A DNA stretch of 64,000 nucleotides from Thalassia testudinum. Its lineage: Eukaryota > Streptophyta > Magnoliopsida > Alismatales > Hydrocharitaceae. Numbering within the stretch: position 1 is the stretch's first letter; every line of letters begins with the position of its first letter. The stretch is from the NCBI GenBank assembly GCA_037157565.1, contig JAZHRO010000039.1, positions 48,918,001 to 48,982,000 on the forward strand, given 5' to 3'. This document shows positions 21,594 to 32,763 of this stretch, piece after piece. The notes below the pieces were generated by a model. It saw only the letters and a list, made by a program, of their open reading frames with translations. It did not search any database and was not told the DNA's origin. The translations under genes were made by a program, and so were the position numbers.

Positions 21594-22738
21594 CCTACTT
21601 TTTTTATTTTTCTGAGAGTAAATCATTCTATTAAAAGGGGAAGAAAATACTTACAAGCATAATGCAACCTTAATTAAGGAGAAAGGAGGAAGAAGAGAAA
21701 ATCGGACACTTTCTAAGGGAGGGGAAAGCTGTTTCCCATGGAAATGGGGGGACAATGACAAAATCACAACAAAACAAAAAGTAAGAAACAAAAAATTATA
21801 ACAAATAACAAAGTGGCGTCCAAGTAAATTAAATATAGTCGTGCTCTCCCAGAACCTGTAAGAACAACGACTCCACGCTCATAGATCGACAGTGTCACCA
21901 TGGATGAAACTTGGCGATCAGAACGATCCGGGCAACAAGAAATCCAACGGAAGTCAGAACCTGAAAGAAGTCGGACACATTCTCGATCAAAGAAATCTCG
22001 ACATCACATGTGGTCCCCTACATCAAACAAAAACTCGACTGCTATAATGGAAAAGTGGAAGTTGAAGCATCGAACAAGCACTGAGACGAGAACAACGTGA
22101 GGATGAACAAGATGAAATGAAAAATAATGGTCTATGGATGAGATAGCGTAACACTCCCACTTCAATCAAGACTCCAAGAAGGACTCATCTGAAAGGCAAC
22201 CACCACTGCCATTGCGACAAGCCCCACTGTAAGAACCCTCAGCATTCGCCCCACCACCAACACAGGAAGCATCGCCATCGGATTCCAGCCATGAGAGATG
22301 CCATAATCACCACCAAGCACGGCAACGCAAAGGGCGGCTCAATAATCAATGAACACACCAAGAGGCACCACCGCCACCACCAGGCTCCACCTCTGCAATA
22401 GCACCTGTGTGAACACACCATGAGGCGCCACCACCTCCGTTGAGAGAATTGCCTCCTCGAGCCACCACCATCGCTCGTCCTCGCATGACCAAGATGATCG
22501 CAAGACATGCGAAGCAAAGGGAGATCCCGACAAGGAGAAACCAAGGATGAAGAAGGCTAACAAGAGACAAGATCAAGGAGAGGAGACGAGTGGAAAAAGG
22601 AGGCGAATGAGGGGGAGTCCCTGACCGACACGGATCAACTGTTCGAGGCCCGGCAACAACGAAAGATAGGACTTTTTTTTTGTTGGAGGAGCAGCGGACA
22701 AGTGGGGAGAGGTATTGCCAATCACCAAATCGTTCAAT
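21594..22738 (-). other. Possible retroposon with 3' tail on minus strand
   Basis: On the minus strand the sequence ends ATGATTTACTCTCAG followed by an A-rich tail (near 21601-21612), which resembles plant LINE 3' ends. The body is rich in GGTGG-type low-complexity codons (22339-22576) and shows no reverse transcriptase. No TSD was identified. Confidence 0.25.
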
Positions 22739-23890
22739 ATTTTTTTTAAAGAAAACAAGAGTAAATATTATTCATCCTCCGTTTCTTAGAAACAAGCTAA
22801 CAGAAAGGACAGGAGGATTAAATCAAAATCCATCCAAACAAAAAAAATAAAAGCCAATCACAACTTGTGACCATTACAACAAAAATCAAAGCAACAAAAC
22901 CCCATTAGATCAATACGTAAGGGAATTGAAGATTTCCATAATCAATTGAAAGTTTTCGAATTGTAGCACATTAGAATATAGTTTGATGTTGCAATGACAC
23001 CATTTTTCATACTAGCAAGAATTTTCCTAAACGCAAATGCGAGAGAGAAGAATGGCGACTTGTGTAGCCTCTCGTACCTATGTACCATATGCTAATCGTT
23101 TCAGGACGCTATAAATTAATGGATCAAACTTATTCGGCATAGATACCACAAGTGTAAAAGGAGCATTCATTGACGAAAGAATCACCCCAAGATGGTTTTC
23201 TCGATTATGCATACACAACGTATCAAATCCAAGAATTCCATCTTTCAAATCTTTGACGTGCTCCTACATGCATGATCGATTTTTCTTGATCAATTGTGGC
23301 CCTCAGTACAAAATCTTTGCTCTTATAATATTAGCATCAAAGAATACATACAAAATGTCACCTAATTAAATCGATGCTGAAACCGAAATTCTTCTTCGAT
23401 TTCTCGTTAAGAACCAGATGAAAAGCATGATTCACCTTAATCCAGCATAACTCGGATTTACATTACTAAATGGGTTGCTCCACGGTATTATATAGTTTAG
23501 GTACATTCAACGGTCTAAGTTGATGGGGATGCAAATTGGCATGTTATTTTTGTTTAAGGAGATGTGAGTCTGGAGCTAAGTTACGGTCAACCTGTGGATT
23601 TGATGATGGTAGCCGCTTAAAGTGATATGTGCGAACCTGAAACTTGATGAGGATTAGATTCTGCGTTTCTTGGTTGAAATAAGAATTATAAAAGAATTTA
23701 TTCCATCTGGTGAAGTAGAAAAAAATGCCATCTTATGACTTATCCAAGGAACAAATTCTACTGTTCCACCACCAGGAGTGATGCATCTTCTACAAATTTA
23801 TGACGGTTGATACAAACTTTTGTAAAGAGGAATATGTTATCAATTCGTCAAAGAAAAGAATCAAATAACTAAGGTAACAAACTCTTGGTG
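22739..23890 (-). other. Possible LINE 3' end on minus strand
   Basis: The minus strand ends GGATGAATAATATTTACTC followed by a short A-rich tail at 22739-22749. This closely parallels the 3' end of the LINE fragment at 17350-17399 (GGATGAATAAAAATTACTC). Upstream coding similarity could not be recognised. Confidence 0.3.
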
Positions 23891-23899
23891 GAGAGAAAA

Positions 23900-24055
23900 T
23901 ATTTTCTATATATTTCCTTTGCAACCCCAGGTACATATTTATAAGCCATTTAGCTACATCTGAATTTGGAAGAGGACATTAGAGAAGTTGAGAGATATGT
24001 AGAGCCGAGGAGTTTGAAAGGAGACCAAGTCTTTTGGATGAAGACTAGGTGGACA
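23900..24055 (-). mobile_element. Copia 3' LTR (start of LTR)
   Basis: On the minus strand an internal end with a purine run (TGTGGGGGAA, 24056-24066) is followed by TGTCC at 24055, which I take as the LTR start. The next 94 bases recur at 26073-25980. A TATA box lies about 112 bp into the LTR. The far end of the LTR was not located. Confidence 0.6.
23936..23943 (-). promoter_or_regulatory. TATA box in copia LTR
   Basis: The minus strand reads TATAAATA about 112 bases after the inferred LTR start, a normal distance for a short copia LTR. Confidence 0.5.
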
Positions 24056-24103
24056 TTCCCCCACAATCGAAGGAACTCTAGGTGACGCCCCATTGGAAGA
24101 GGT

Positions 24104-25980
24104 TCAGCCTTGATAGTAGCTGTTGAAGGTGGTCCATGACAATGGCTTGGCCAGAATGTCTGCCAGCTGGTCTTTGCTAGAGATGAAGTTGATAGAGAGG
24201 GGCTCTTGTTTGACTTGATCACGAATGAAGTGGAAGTCAGCCTCGATATGTTTTGTACGAGCATGAAAGATAGGATTTGCAGGAAAGTAAGTTGCTCCGA
24301 TGTTATCAAACCAAGGTTTCGATGTTGACTGCAGTTGCTTGAGTTCAGTTAGTAGCATACGTAACCAAATTAGTTCAGCAGTTGCATCAGCCAGGGCTTT
24401 ATATTCTGACTCAGTGGATGATCTTGAGACTATTTTCTGTTTCTTGGTGTGGACCAAGATATGAGATTGTTGCCAAGAAAAATGAGGTAGCGACCAGATG
24501 CCTTACAATCTTCCATAGAGCCAGCCCAATCAGCATTGAAATAGGCATGGAGAGTGTTGTGGACCAAGGTTTGAATTTTTAAATCGAGCGTCGTGGTGAC
24601 ATGGAGACACCAAAGAATGCATTTGACGTGCTCCCAATGTTGTTTATTGGGGTTGCTCATATTTTGGCAAGCTTTGTTTACGGCAAAGGAAATGTATGGT
24701 CTGGTTAGAAGCAGATACTGAGTGCACCGACAATCTACCGATGAAGTGTTGGATGCTGAAAGGAGTTGTCGAAGACAAGAGAGGTGGTCACCACTGGAGT
24801 TGTGACAGGCTTGCAATTGCCCATTCTCGCTCTCGAGAGTAAATCTTGAATGCACTTTTTCTGAGAGAGAAGGTTGCCATCATTTTGTGGAAGGACTTCT
24901 ATGCCAAGGAAGTAATGAAGGTTGCTAATCATTTGAATCTTAAATTCGACTTGGAGTTTGTGAAGAATACTTTGTACGACACTTTCATTGCTCCCAATGA
25001 ATATAATATCATCAACATAAGCCAGAGCGTAGGTGAGAGAGTTCTCATTAGTGTGAATAAAGAGTGAAGGATCTATTTTTGAAGCATGGAATCCGAGAAT
25101 TTGCAAAAAGGAATTGACACAACTAAACCACGCCTGTGGTGCTTGTTTAAAGCCATATAATGACTTTTGGAGATGACAGACATAATCTAGGTAATCTAGG
25201 TTTGTGAACCTAGGGGCTTGGATCATGTAAACTTCCTTAGATATCCATGGAGGAATGCATTGCTAACATCAAGTTGTCGAATGGTCCAGTGGTTTGTCAC
25301 TGCGATAAGACAACACTGTGAGAATGGTAGTGGGCTTGATTACTAAGCTGATAGTTTCATTATAGTCAATGCCTTCTTGCTGATTGAAATCCTTTGCAAC
25401 AAGCCTTGCTTTATATCGTTCGATGCTACCATCTATAGTGTATTTAATGCGGAATACCCATTTGCGACCAATGACATTTAGGGTAGGACTTTATGGCACA
25501 AGTTTCCATGTGCTAATGGAGAGAAGAGCATTTTATTCCTCCGCCATTGCTTATCGCCAGTTGGCATCTTTAATTTCTTGAGAAAAGCAACTTGGTTCCT
25601 TTGGCAAGGTGGATTGAGCTTACAAGGCATGTTTTCTATTATGAATGCCTGGTAACTCTCGATAATTGACAGGCTTTCGTGGCCAGAGAGTATGACCACC
25701 ACGTTGTTGCGGAGGAGGATGATTCTGCAAATCCAATGTTGGACCGATAGGTGTTGTGGAAGCTGGCTAGGGAGGAGGTGGAGTTGCTAGTACTTCCCAT
25801 GGTGTCGGAGGAAATTGCGGCGGTGGTCCAAGAACTGAGGTAGCTCGGAATGGGAACTGCTGCTTGTCAAACTGAACTTGTCTGGCCACATACAGCTTGT
25901 TTTCCGTGAGATCAAGACAATAATAGCCCGCATAGTTCTCGGGATATCAAATAAAAACACACTTCGAAGATCGAAAGGCG
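24104..25980 (-). pseudogene. Ty1/copia polyprotein fragment (integrase end, RT, RNase H)
   Basis: On the minus strand, 25980-25850 encodes the conserved integrase C-terminal motif (SSKCVFI-YPENYAGYYCLDL with a stop inside). A variable linker follows, then reverse transcriptase: NAFLHGYL near 25270, EVYMIQAPRF, VCHLQKSLYGFKQAPQAW, YALAYVDDIIF and YFLGIEV. RNase H follows at 24855-24104 with SRSSTESEYKALADA, HARTKHIEADFHFIRDQV and DQLADILAKPL. Gag, protease and the integrase core are missing. Frameshifts separate the RT and RNase H frames and the start of RT. The order and YVDD motif place it in Pseudoviridae-type (copia) elements, possibly the Ale/Retrofit side. It is non-functional. Confidence 0.9.
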
Positions 25981-26073
25981 AATTTGAAAGAGGACGTTAC
26001 AGAAGTTGAGAAATATGTGGAGCCGAGGAGTTTGAGAGGAGATCGAGTCGTTTGGATGAAGACTCGGTTGACG
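25980..26073 (-). repeat. Copia LTR fragment joined directly to integrase sequence
   Basis: About 94 bases match 23962-24055 at roughly 85% identity (AGCCGAGGAGTTTGA, TTTGGATGAAGACT in plus-strand sense). On the minus strand they represent the first bases of the 5' LTR. The copy ends abruptly at integrase C-terminal sequence, so the rest of the 5' LTR, gag, protease and most of integrase were deleted. Confidence 0.65.
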
Positions 26074-29000
26074 GTGGCTGCCTTCTTTGATCTGTTAAAA
26101 TGTGATTCTGCAGTAACACCAATTATGTCAAAACATCAGCAAGTGAGAATCCAATCCAAATATAAAAATCACTTCCAATTCTATCAACATTTTAGTTCCT
26201 GAACAATAACAGTTTAACTGGATAACTCGTAAAAAGAAACAAAAGAATACAAATTCCACCAAATAGAAGTCTTATTAGAAGATTCACTTTCTTCCTCGAA
26301 AGAAAAACTTCCCCTCCTTGACTTCCATAAGCTTCCATGTGACAGTTGGAAATATTTGATGGTTATCCCAGAATGAGTGTTCAGATTTTAGACTCATAAG
26401 AAATAAATGACAGTATCATGTTAAAATGATGTAATCAATATATAAAATTTAGTGTAGAGAAGCCTATGTCAATTTATTCTCATATCATTAAAAACACGAG
26501 CTATTGAAGTGCCACATCATAGACACATTTTCACCTCAGTTTTTTCAAACGCCTACGATGTATAATAGGTTAGATCTTATTTGGTAAGTGGAATAAATTT
26601 GTAGAATAAATTAAAGGAGTAGAATAAATGATGTAATAAGTGAGTTAGCTCATTTGGACGTTTTGTCAAGTTAAAATTATTACACGGAGAAAATAGAATA
26701 ATTTTATCCCACAATAATTTCACTTAACTAAACTAAAATAAGAGATAAATTAAGTGATAGGTTAAATATTTAACAGTCAACCAAATATAGCATTAAGGTG
26801 TAATATTTCGTGGAGTAAGGAATAACAGACAAAGAAGAGAAACATATTGGCAAAAGGTTCGTTGGCATTACGTATGTGGAAGGGTGGGATCTAGTTTCCC
26901 ATTATGCACCATTATTTAAAAGTAGAGATTATAGGCTGTTGAAATTGCCATTGTTATGTAGCGGAGAAATCCTTGAGGTAACTTTATGACTGCAGACGAT
27001 TTACTTTTACTATGGAATTTGGAGGGGAAGTAACCTTCGAAGGATGGTTATTAAGTTGAAAAGTAACAACCTTGATTTTTCCTTATCATTCATTAATAAA
27101 AGCTAAGAAGGTTAACTAGAAGACTAATTAAATTCTCCATGGTAAGAGTGATTAGTTCCGAGCTACCAGCTGGATGCAATCCCACTTGCATCCAATGCTC
27201 ATTGGCCATTGTCTACCATCTTCCAAAGGGTTTTCTTTGTTTTCTTTCAAGGTCACCTGATTTTATTGGCAATTGGACATCAAATTAGCCAAATGCTTTT
27301 ATCTTTATGACTTATTGTGAGATTATGCGATCTGGCTGTTACAATAAAATGATTTTTAAAAAAATGACGTTTTTTGAATTGCACTCGTGAGAAAGCACCA
27401 AGAGCTCTTTGTTCTTGGACATGCGACAAAGCTGAGATTTGGGCCCATAACCGGCATTTGCGAGTACTGTACAAGTATGGGCCCATCAAACATGTTCACC
27501 TGTGGATCGGCCAACCAACCAAGGCTAAATCCTTGGGAAGACTCCATCGATCCACGACACTCTCTCCCTCATCTTCCTCTGGTCCTCTTTCATTTCAAAA
27601 ATCAAATTTGAAACAACTCTATCTTTACTTGTAAATGTGCAATAGAAGAGAAGTGCATTCAATCAATCAGTTTCTTCTATCTTTGATATTTTATCAAGCC
27701 AGGACCATTAAACGATCGTCAATTCATCTCATCAGTTCCATGTAATTTCTCAGCTACCATCCTCCTTCCATCTCGTTGTCAGCGAAATATTCCCTGTTTG
27801 TAACGGGTGCTACCCATCGGTTCACATCTACAACATTACCTTTACCTTAGCATTGCCCTGGATCTACCTTCATATCTCCGAGAACCACACACCCATTCTC
27901 AAGCACCTGGGATCTAACCATGAAACTCCCACCCCTTTCTTTCTAACCCCCTAATGCCACAATCTAATTTCTTGGTCAACATCGCCACCTCCTCTCTCCA
28001 TTACTAGCTAATGTCCAACCACTAACCACCACTGTTGTTAGTCACCACCGCCCTAAACTCCTTCCAGTTGCTAACTAATGCTCACTTTTTCTCTATTGCT
28101 AGCATCCATCATTCACTTGCCTTTCACCTTGCCCAACCACCATTACCCTTCCCTATATCCCATAGGCCACCATACATTGATGAGTCACAAATATAAGTAC
28201 TAATAAGTTAGAACTACACTTGGATATGATTAATTCATCTTGAAATGTTAAGAACTTAATTTGACCAACTTTAGTAGAAAAATTCAAATGAAAATCTACG
28301 CTAGGAAAAGTACACTTTTGAATACGAACATGTAATTTATTGTTTATCCATTTTTTATGGATAGAAGAAGATGAAGAAAGAGTCAAGAGATGAACTACAA
28401 TCAAACCATACATAAATGAGCACAGGATTAAAAAACAAAAAAAAAAAAGGCTAAACAAAAAGGATGAACAAAGGGAACAAGCTCCATTAGACCGAGCTTA
28501 TTCAAAGCTAAAGGCGGTCCTCTCTATATAAATATCCGCTGTATGTTTGCTCCTCTCTCTATTCTACCTTTTTGTTGCTGTGAAATTAAAATAATCAAAA
28601 CTTATATTTGAAATCTAAATTCATGGACAATATTTGCCTATTTAATATTAAGAAAAACAGAGAGAGAACCCAACACTACAACCGTATCTCATCTACATCA
28701 TCAAATCCTGTTGCATTTATCTCTCTCCTTTCTATTTATTTTTATTTCTTCCAAAGACACAAAAAAAAATCTCTTATTTTGTGAAACCCAACTCTTTGCT
28801 CTCAATTGTCTGTGAACGAAATTGCATGGACTTAAAGTAGTTTCCCAAGTTAAACCTCATGGGCTATTTGTAGAAGGGTCCATCATCCTCCCTCGTCAAC
28901 TAAAGCTAAAAGTGTGACAATTTTGGCTACAATCGACTTTAATTTGCATGCCACATCTCCTCTAGCTGAAATCCCCGTGAATCCATCTAACCTTGTGTAT

Positions 29001-29639
29001 TTCCCATGCTTTTGCCCTTAATATCAGCAAATGAGGAGCATATATATTAAAGTATAAACATGCATAAGTTTGATGGTCATCCAAATTACAACATTAATTG
29101 GGCAAAATTTGAGTCAAGAAGGCAGTTATGAGTGTGAAGCTTTTCTATCATAGTTGGCTATGATTTATACATGTATAGTCAACTAGGTCTACAAAGGCAG
29201 CATTGGAAGAGGCACCAAGTGTAGATCAGCTATGGATTGTTTCTACTTGGCTACACTTTAAAAACTATCTTTTTCAAGTTATTTTCTATGCATGTGCATA
29301 TTTTTATTTAGAGAACTTACATATGCTCTTATCTTAAGTCAAATTTAAGTTATCACCCTTATGTTTCCGGGGAATTGAAAGCTAGCTTCTAACCATCCAA
29401 GCTAAACGCCTCATTTTTAGTCTATAACAATGAAAATTGCTTTATTTATGCTTTCACATTTGTAAATGGCATCATTTTTAACCGAAACAAATAAGCATCT
29501 AGAAGATATTTTCAAGAATTTTAGACAACAATTTAAGATCGGCTACATAAGTCCTCTTCACTAATTTCTAGTGATAGAAATCCACATAATGCCAAATGGT
29601 ACACTTCTATCTTAAAGAAAGTATAAAGAAGGTTACCTT
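26074..29639. other. Unassigned, AT-rich; expected place of the A1 3' LTR
   Basis: No coding sequence is recognised. If A1 kept its 3' noncoding region and 3' LTR they should lie here, but I could not match this stretch to 62248-64000. A Tourist-like MITE is possible at 26573-26792. Confidence 0.45.
26573..26792. mobile_element. Possible Tourist-like MITE
   Basis: A 220-bp AT-rich unit is bounded by TTA on both sides (26570-26572 and 26793-26795). Its ends are imperfect inverted repeats sharing the core TATTTGGT (GATCTTATTTGGT and, in reverse complement, TGCTATATTTGGT). Size, TSD and AT content fit a PIF/Harbinger-derived MITE, but the terminal repeats are weak. Confidence 0.35.
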
Positions 29640-31832
29640 GCATGAACCTATGGAAGATTGCAAGTGAGTATAAACTTTGATGGTGAAGATGGTAAATCCA
29701 TCTACTACCATTGCAAATGTGTGTGACTACATAGGGGTCGTTTCATCTACATCTGATCTTTCTTGGGAAAAATTGTAATCGCACATTGAAAAGCCACACT
29801 TTTTTTATTAGGCTCAAAGCTTTGACGAGAAATGTATCTATCGTAAAGAGCTTTGATCCTTTCCTTACGGATTTGAGCATTTTTGTATGCGACAATACGA
29901 ATTTCCTCCAGCTCAGTCAACTAAAGCTTTCTCTAGTCACTTGCTTTGTTCAAATTAAAATTGCATTCTTTTATTGCCGAATGTGCCCTTTGTTTCAATT
30001 CCACAAGGAGGTGACAGGCCTTACAAAAAACCAAACGGTACGAGGGCATGCTTATGGGAGATTTATAAGATGTACGGTAGGCCCAGAGTACAACATCTAA
30101 CTTGTTAGCCCAATCTTTCCTATTTGGTGTAACCATTTTCTGAAGTATAGTCTTAATCTCTTGGTTAGAAATTTCAGCTTGCCCATTGGTTTATGGTTGG
30201 TAAGGTGTGGAAATTTTATGAGTGGCCCTGTATTTAGATAGAAGGTTCCTAAACTGACTGTGAGTGAAATGGGTACCCTCATCACTGATCAAAGCTCTCG
30301 GAACCCCAGATGTAATAAAAATATTCTTCTTTATAAAATTCATAATGACTCTGCTCATTGATCCGAGTCAAGATAGCCTCAATCCATTTAGATATGAAGT
30401 TCACTGCAACCAATATATATTGGTATCCAAATAAAGGGGTAAAGGGTTCCCATAAAATCAATCCCCTAAACATCAAATATTTCTACAATCAAAATGGGGT
30501 TTAGGAGCATCAAACTCTCTTAGTCATATTTCTTATAGTTTGACATCGAGTGCAAGATTAAGAGAACATGTAGGCATCTCTAAAGATTGTCAACCAATAA
30601 AATCCACTTTATAGTATCTTGGCAACCATTTTCTTTCCTGAAAAATGTCCTCTACAAGCCAAAGTATGACAAAAGTTCAGAATGTTGTGGATTTCATTTC
30701 TAGGAATTCATCTTTGGATTTTTCATCAGCACATATTTTGAATAGCTTAGGGTCCTCCCAAAAGTAGCACTTAGCCTCAACATAAAATTTGCCACTACAT
30801 TTTGAGTCTCGTCCTTGTCTTTGATATTGAGGTCAAACTCTTGTAACAATAGTATCCACCTAATTAGTCTTAGCTTAGCATCCTTTTTAGCTAGGAGGTG
30901 TCTCGAAGTAGAGTAGTCAGTATAAATCATAATGTGTGATTTTAGCATATAAGCTTTAAATTTTTCAAGGGCAAAGACTACAGTCAGCAATTCCTTTTCA
31001 GTACTGGTATAATTCCTATGTGTATCACCTAAGGTTCTACTAGTGTAGTAAATCATAGTGGCCTTTTTATCAACTTTCTAACCCAAGACGGTACCCATAG
31101 CATAATAAGAGGCATCATACATTATTTCAAATGGTGCAATCCAAACTAGGTATTGTAAGATCGGAGCTTGAGTCACAGATTTCTTTAATGAATGAAAGGC
31201 CTTTAAGCAAGAGTCATTAAAATCAAATGCTTGATGTTTGGCAAGAAGGTTGCTTAAAGGCCTAGTGTTCTTAGATAAATCCTCAATAAACCTCCCATAA
31301 AAACCCACATGTCCAAGAAATGAACTCACTTATTTTATAGATGTGGGTGGTGGGAGTTTGGAAATTAGTTCTACCTTAGCTTTATCCACCCCAATTTCTC
31401 TAGAAAAGACCACATGTCCTACTATTATCCCTTCTTGGACCATAAAGTGACTCTTCTCCCAACTAAGGATCAAATTAACCTCGATGCATTTCTTTAAGAT
31501 CTTCTCAAGATTGGTTAAGCAAGAACCAAATGAGTCTCCAAAGATCAAAAAATCATCCATAAGACTTCTATAAAATCCCCTACCATGTCTAAAAAGATGG
31601 TAATCATGCACCTTTAAAAAGTCGCAAGTGTATTACACAATCAAAAAGGCATTCTACAGAATGCAAAGGTTCCGTAGGGAAAGGTAAAGGTTATCTTTTT
31701 TCGATCTTCTGGGCTAATGGTCACTTAATTATATCTTGAATAACCATCTAGAAAATAAAAATATTTTTGTCCAACTAACTTCTCCAAAATCTAATCAATA
31801 AATGGTAGAGGAAAATGATCCATCTTGGTAGC
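29640..31832 (-). pseudogene. A1 pol, 3' part (RT, RNase H, integrase)
   Basis: RT resumes immediately after the A2 insertion, with [11 protein letters not shown], then DGYSRYN, FMDDFLIFGDSF-like sequence and the Athila-type [13 protein letters not shown] (31611-31330). Then come HVGFYGRFIEDLSKN (31329-31078) and RNase H with [29 protein letters not shown] and [19 protein letters not shown] (31056-30700). Integrase pieces include SKWIEAI (30476-30282) and [11 protein letters not shown] with [12 protein letters not shown] (30136-29933). C-terminal sequence is readable to about 29640. In-frame stops occur throughout. The gene product would have copied and integrated the element; this copy cannot. 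Confidence 0.9.
31828..31832 (+). repeat. A2 target-site duplication, left copy
   Basis: GTAGC here and at 45364-45368 flank the TG...CA termini of A2. Confidence 0.92.
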
Positions 31833-32593
31833 TGATGAGAACCTCATCATGAGCCATAACTAGCTCATTTTGACCTAATACAAAGGATAAAAGCTCCTAC
31901 ATATCTCAAGGAAAGGCTTAACTCAGAGAATTCTGAGTTTGAGAAGAAAACAAGTCATAAGGGGTAAAAATGCAATTTTACCAGTATAATCTGCATACAG
32001 GGTAATTCAGGGCCCAAACATAGGTCAAAGCAGCTTAATAAGAATAAAAGTGGGATGAAATGATTTAGCAAGGGTTACAGCAATTCCAAGAAACTAAATG
32101 ATAATCTGTAACCCTAAAACAACCCACTTCAATTCACGAGGTTCGAGGCAAAGTAAAAATAGAATAAACCCTCTAAAATTCATATAAAAATAATCTCTAG
32201 GGTTTAGAACCTTCAATTTGGCCTTCAGAACCCATTTTGACCTACATTGAGAACCATGCCCAATTAATAACTTAATTTGGGTTTTCGCATAAATTGATCG
32301 GTCAAACAAGGTTTAATATAGAAATGAAATTCACCATCAGATTCCTTAGGTTCTAATTAGTCATGTATAAAAACTTGAGCCTAAGAAGAAACCTCCTTGA
32401 CCGACTTTACACTTTGGTCCTCATATATTTACTCTTTGGCCCTCAACTTTTGAACCCTCGCATTTTGGCCCCTAACTCTCCTTCGTTCTTTGCGATCAGG
32501 TCCCCCCTGCAAAACCTGCCAGCACCATGCTCCGGCGACCTTGCGCGGAGCATGGCGCCGCGCAGGGTGAGGGGGGGACCTGGCAAGTAAACC

Positions 32594-32732
32594 GGGGGTG
32601 CCCTGCGTCGTCAGCCGTCGCAGGGACACCCCCTGGTCGTTGTAACCCACCATACCGGCCGTGCGAACGCACGGACGGTATGGGTTCTTGTTTCCTGCCA
32701 TCCTCCGGCGAGGGAGACACGTCGTCTCCCTC
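32594..32732. promoter_or_regulatory. Three consecutive strong hairpins upstream of TATA in A2 LTR
   Basis: Dyad 1 (32594-32633) has 14 bp with one bulge (GGGGGTGCCCTGCG). Dyad 2 (32650-32683) has two 16-bp arms with one mismatch and a 2-nt loop (left arm CCATACCGGCCGTGCG). Dyad 3 (32710-32732) has a perfect 9-bp stem GAGGGAGAC with loop ACGTC. The same structures recur in the 3' LTR at 43479-43617, where dyad 3 stays intact. Confidence 0.7.
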
Positions 32733-32755
32733 CGCCTTCCTCCCTGTTTGATCCC

Positions 32756-32763
32756 TATAAATA
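32756..32763 (+). promoter_or_regulatory. A2 5' LTR TATA box
   Basis: TATAAATA after CCC, in a GC-rich promoter. The same motif is at 43641-43648 in the 3' LTR. Transcription would start about 30 bases downstream. Confidence 0.7.

Noticed and set aside
26074..29639. A1 3' LTR
   Set aside because: Expected here from element layout, but I found no match with 62248-64000 and no TG...CA end with a purine tract.
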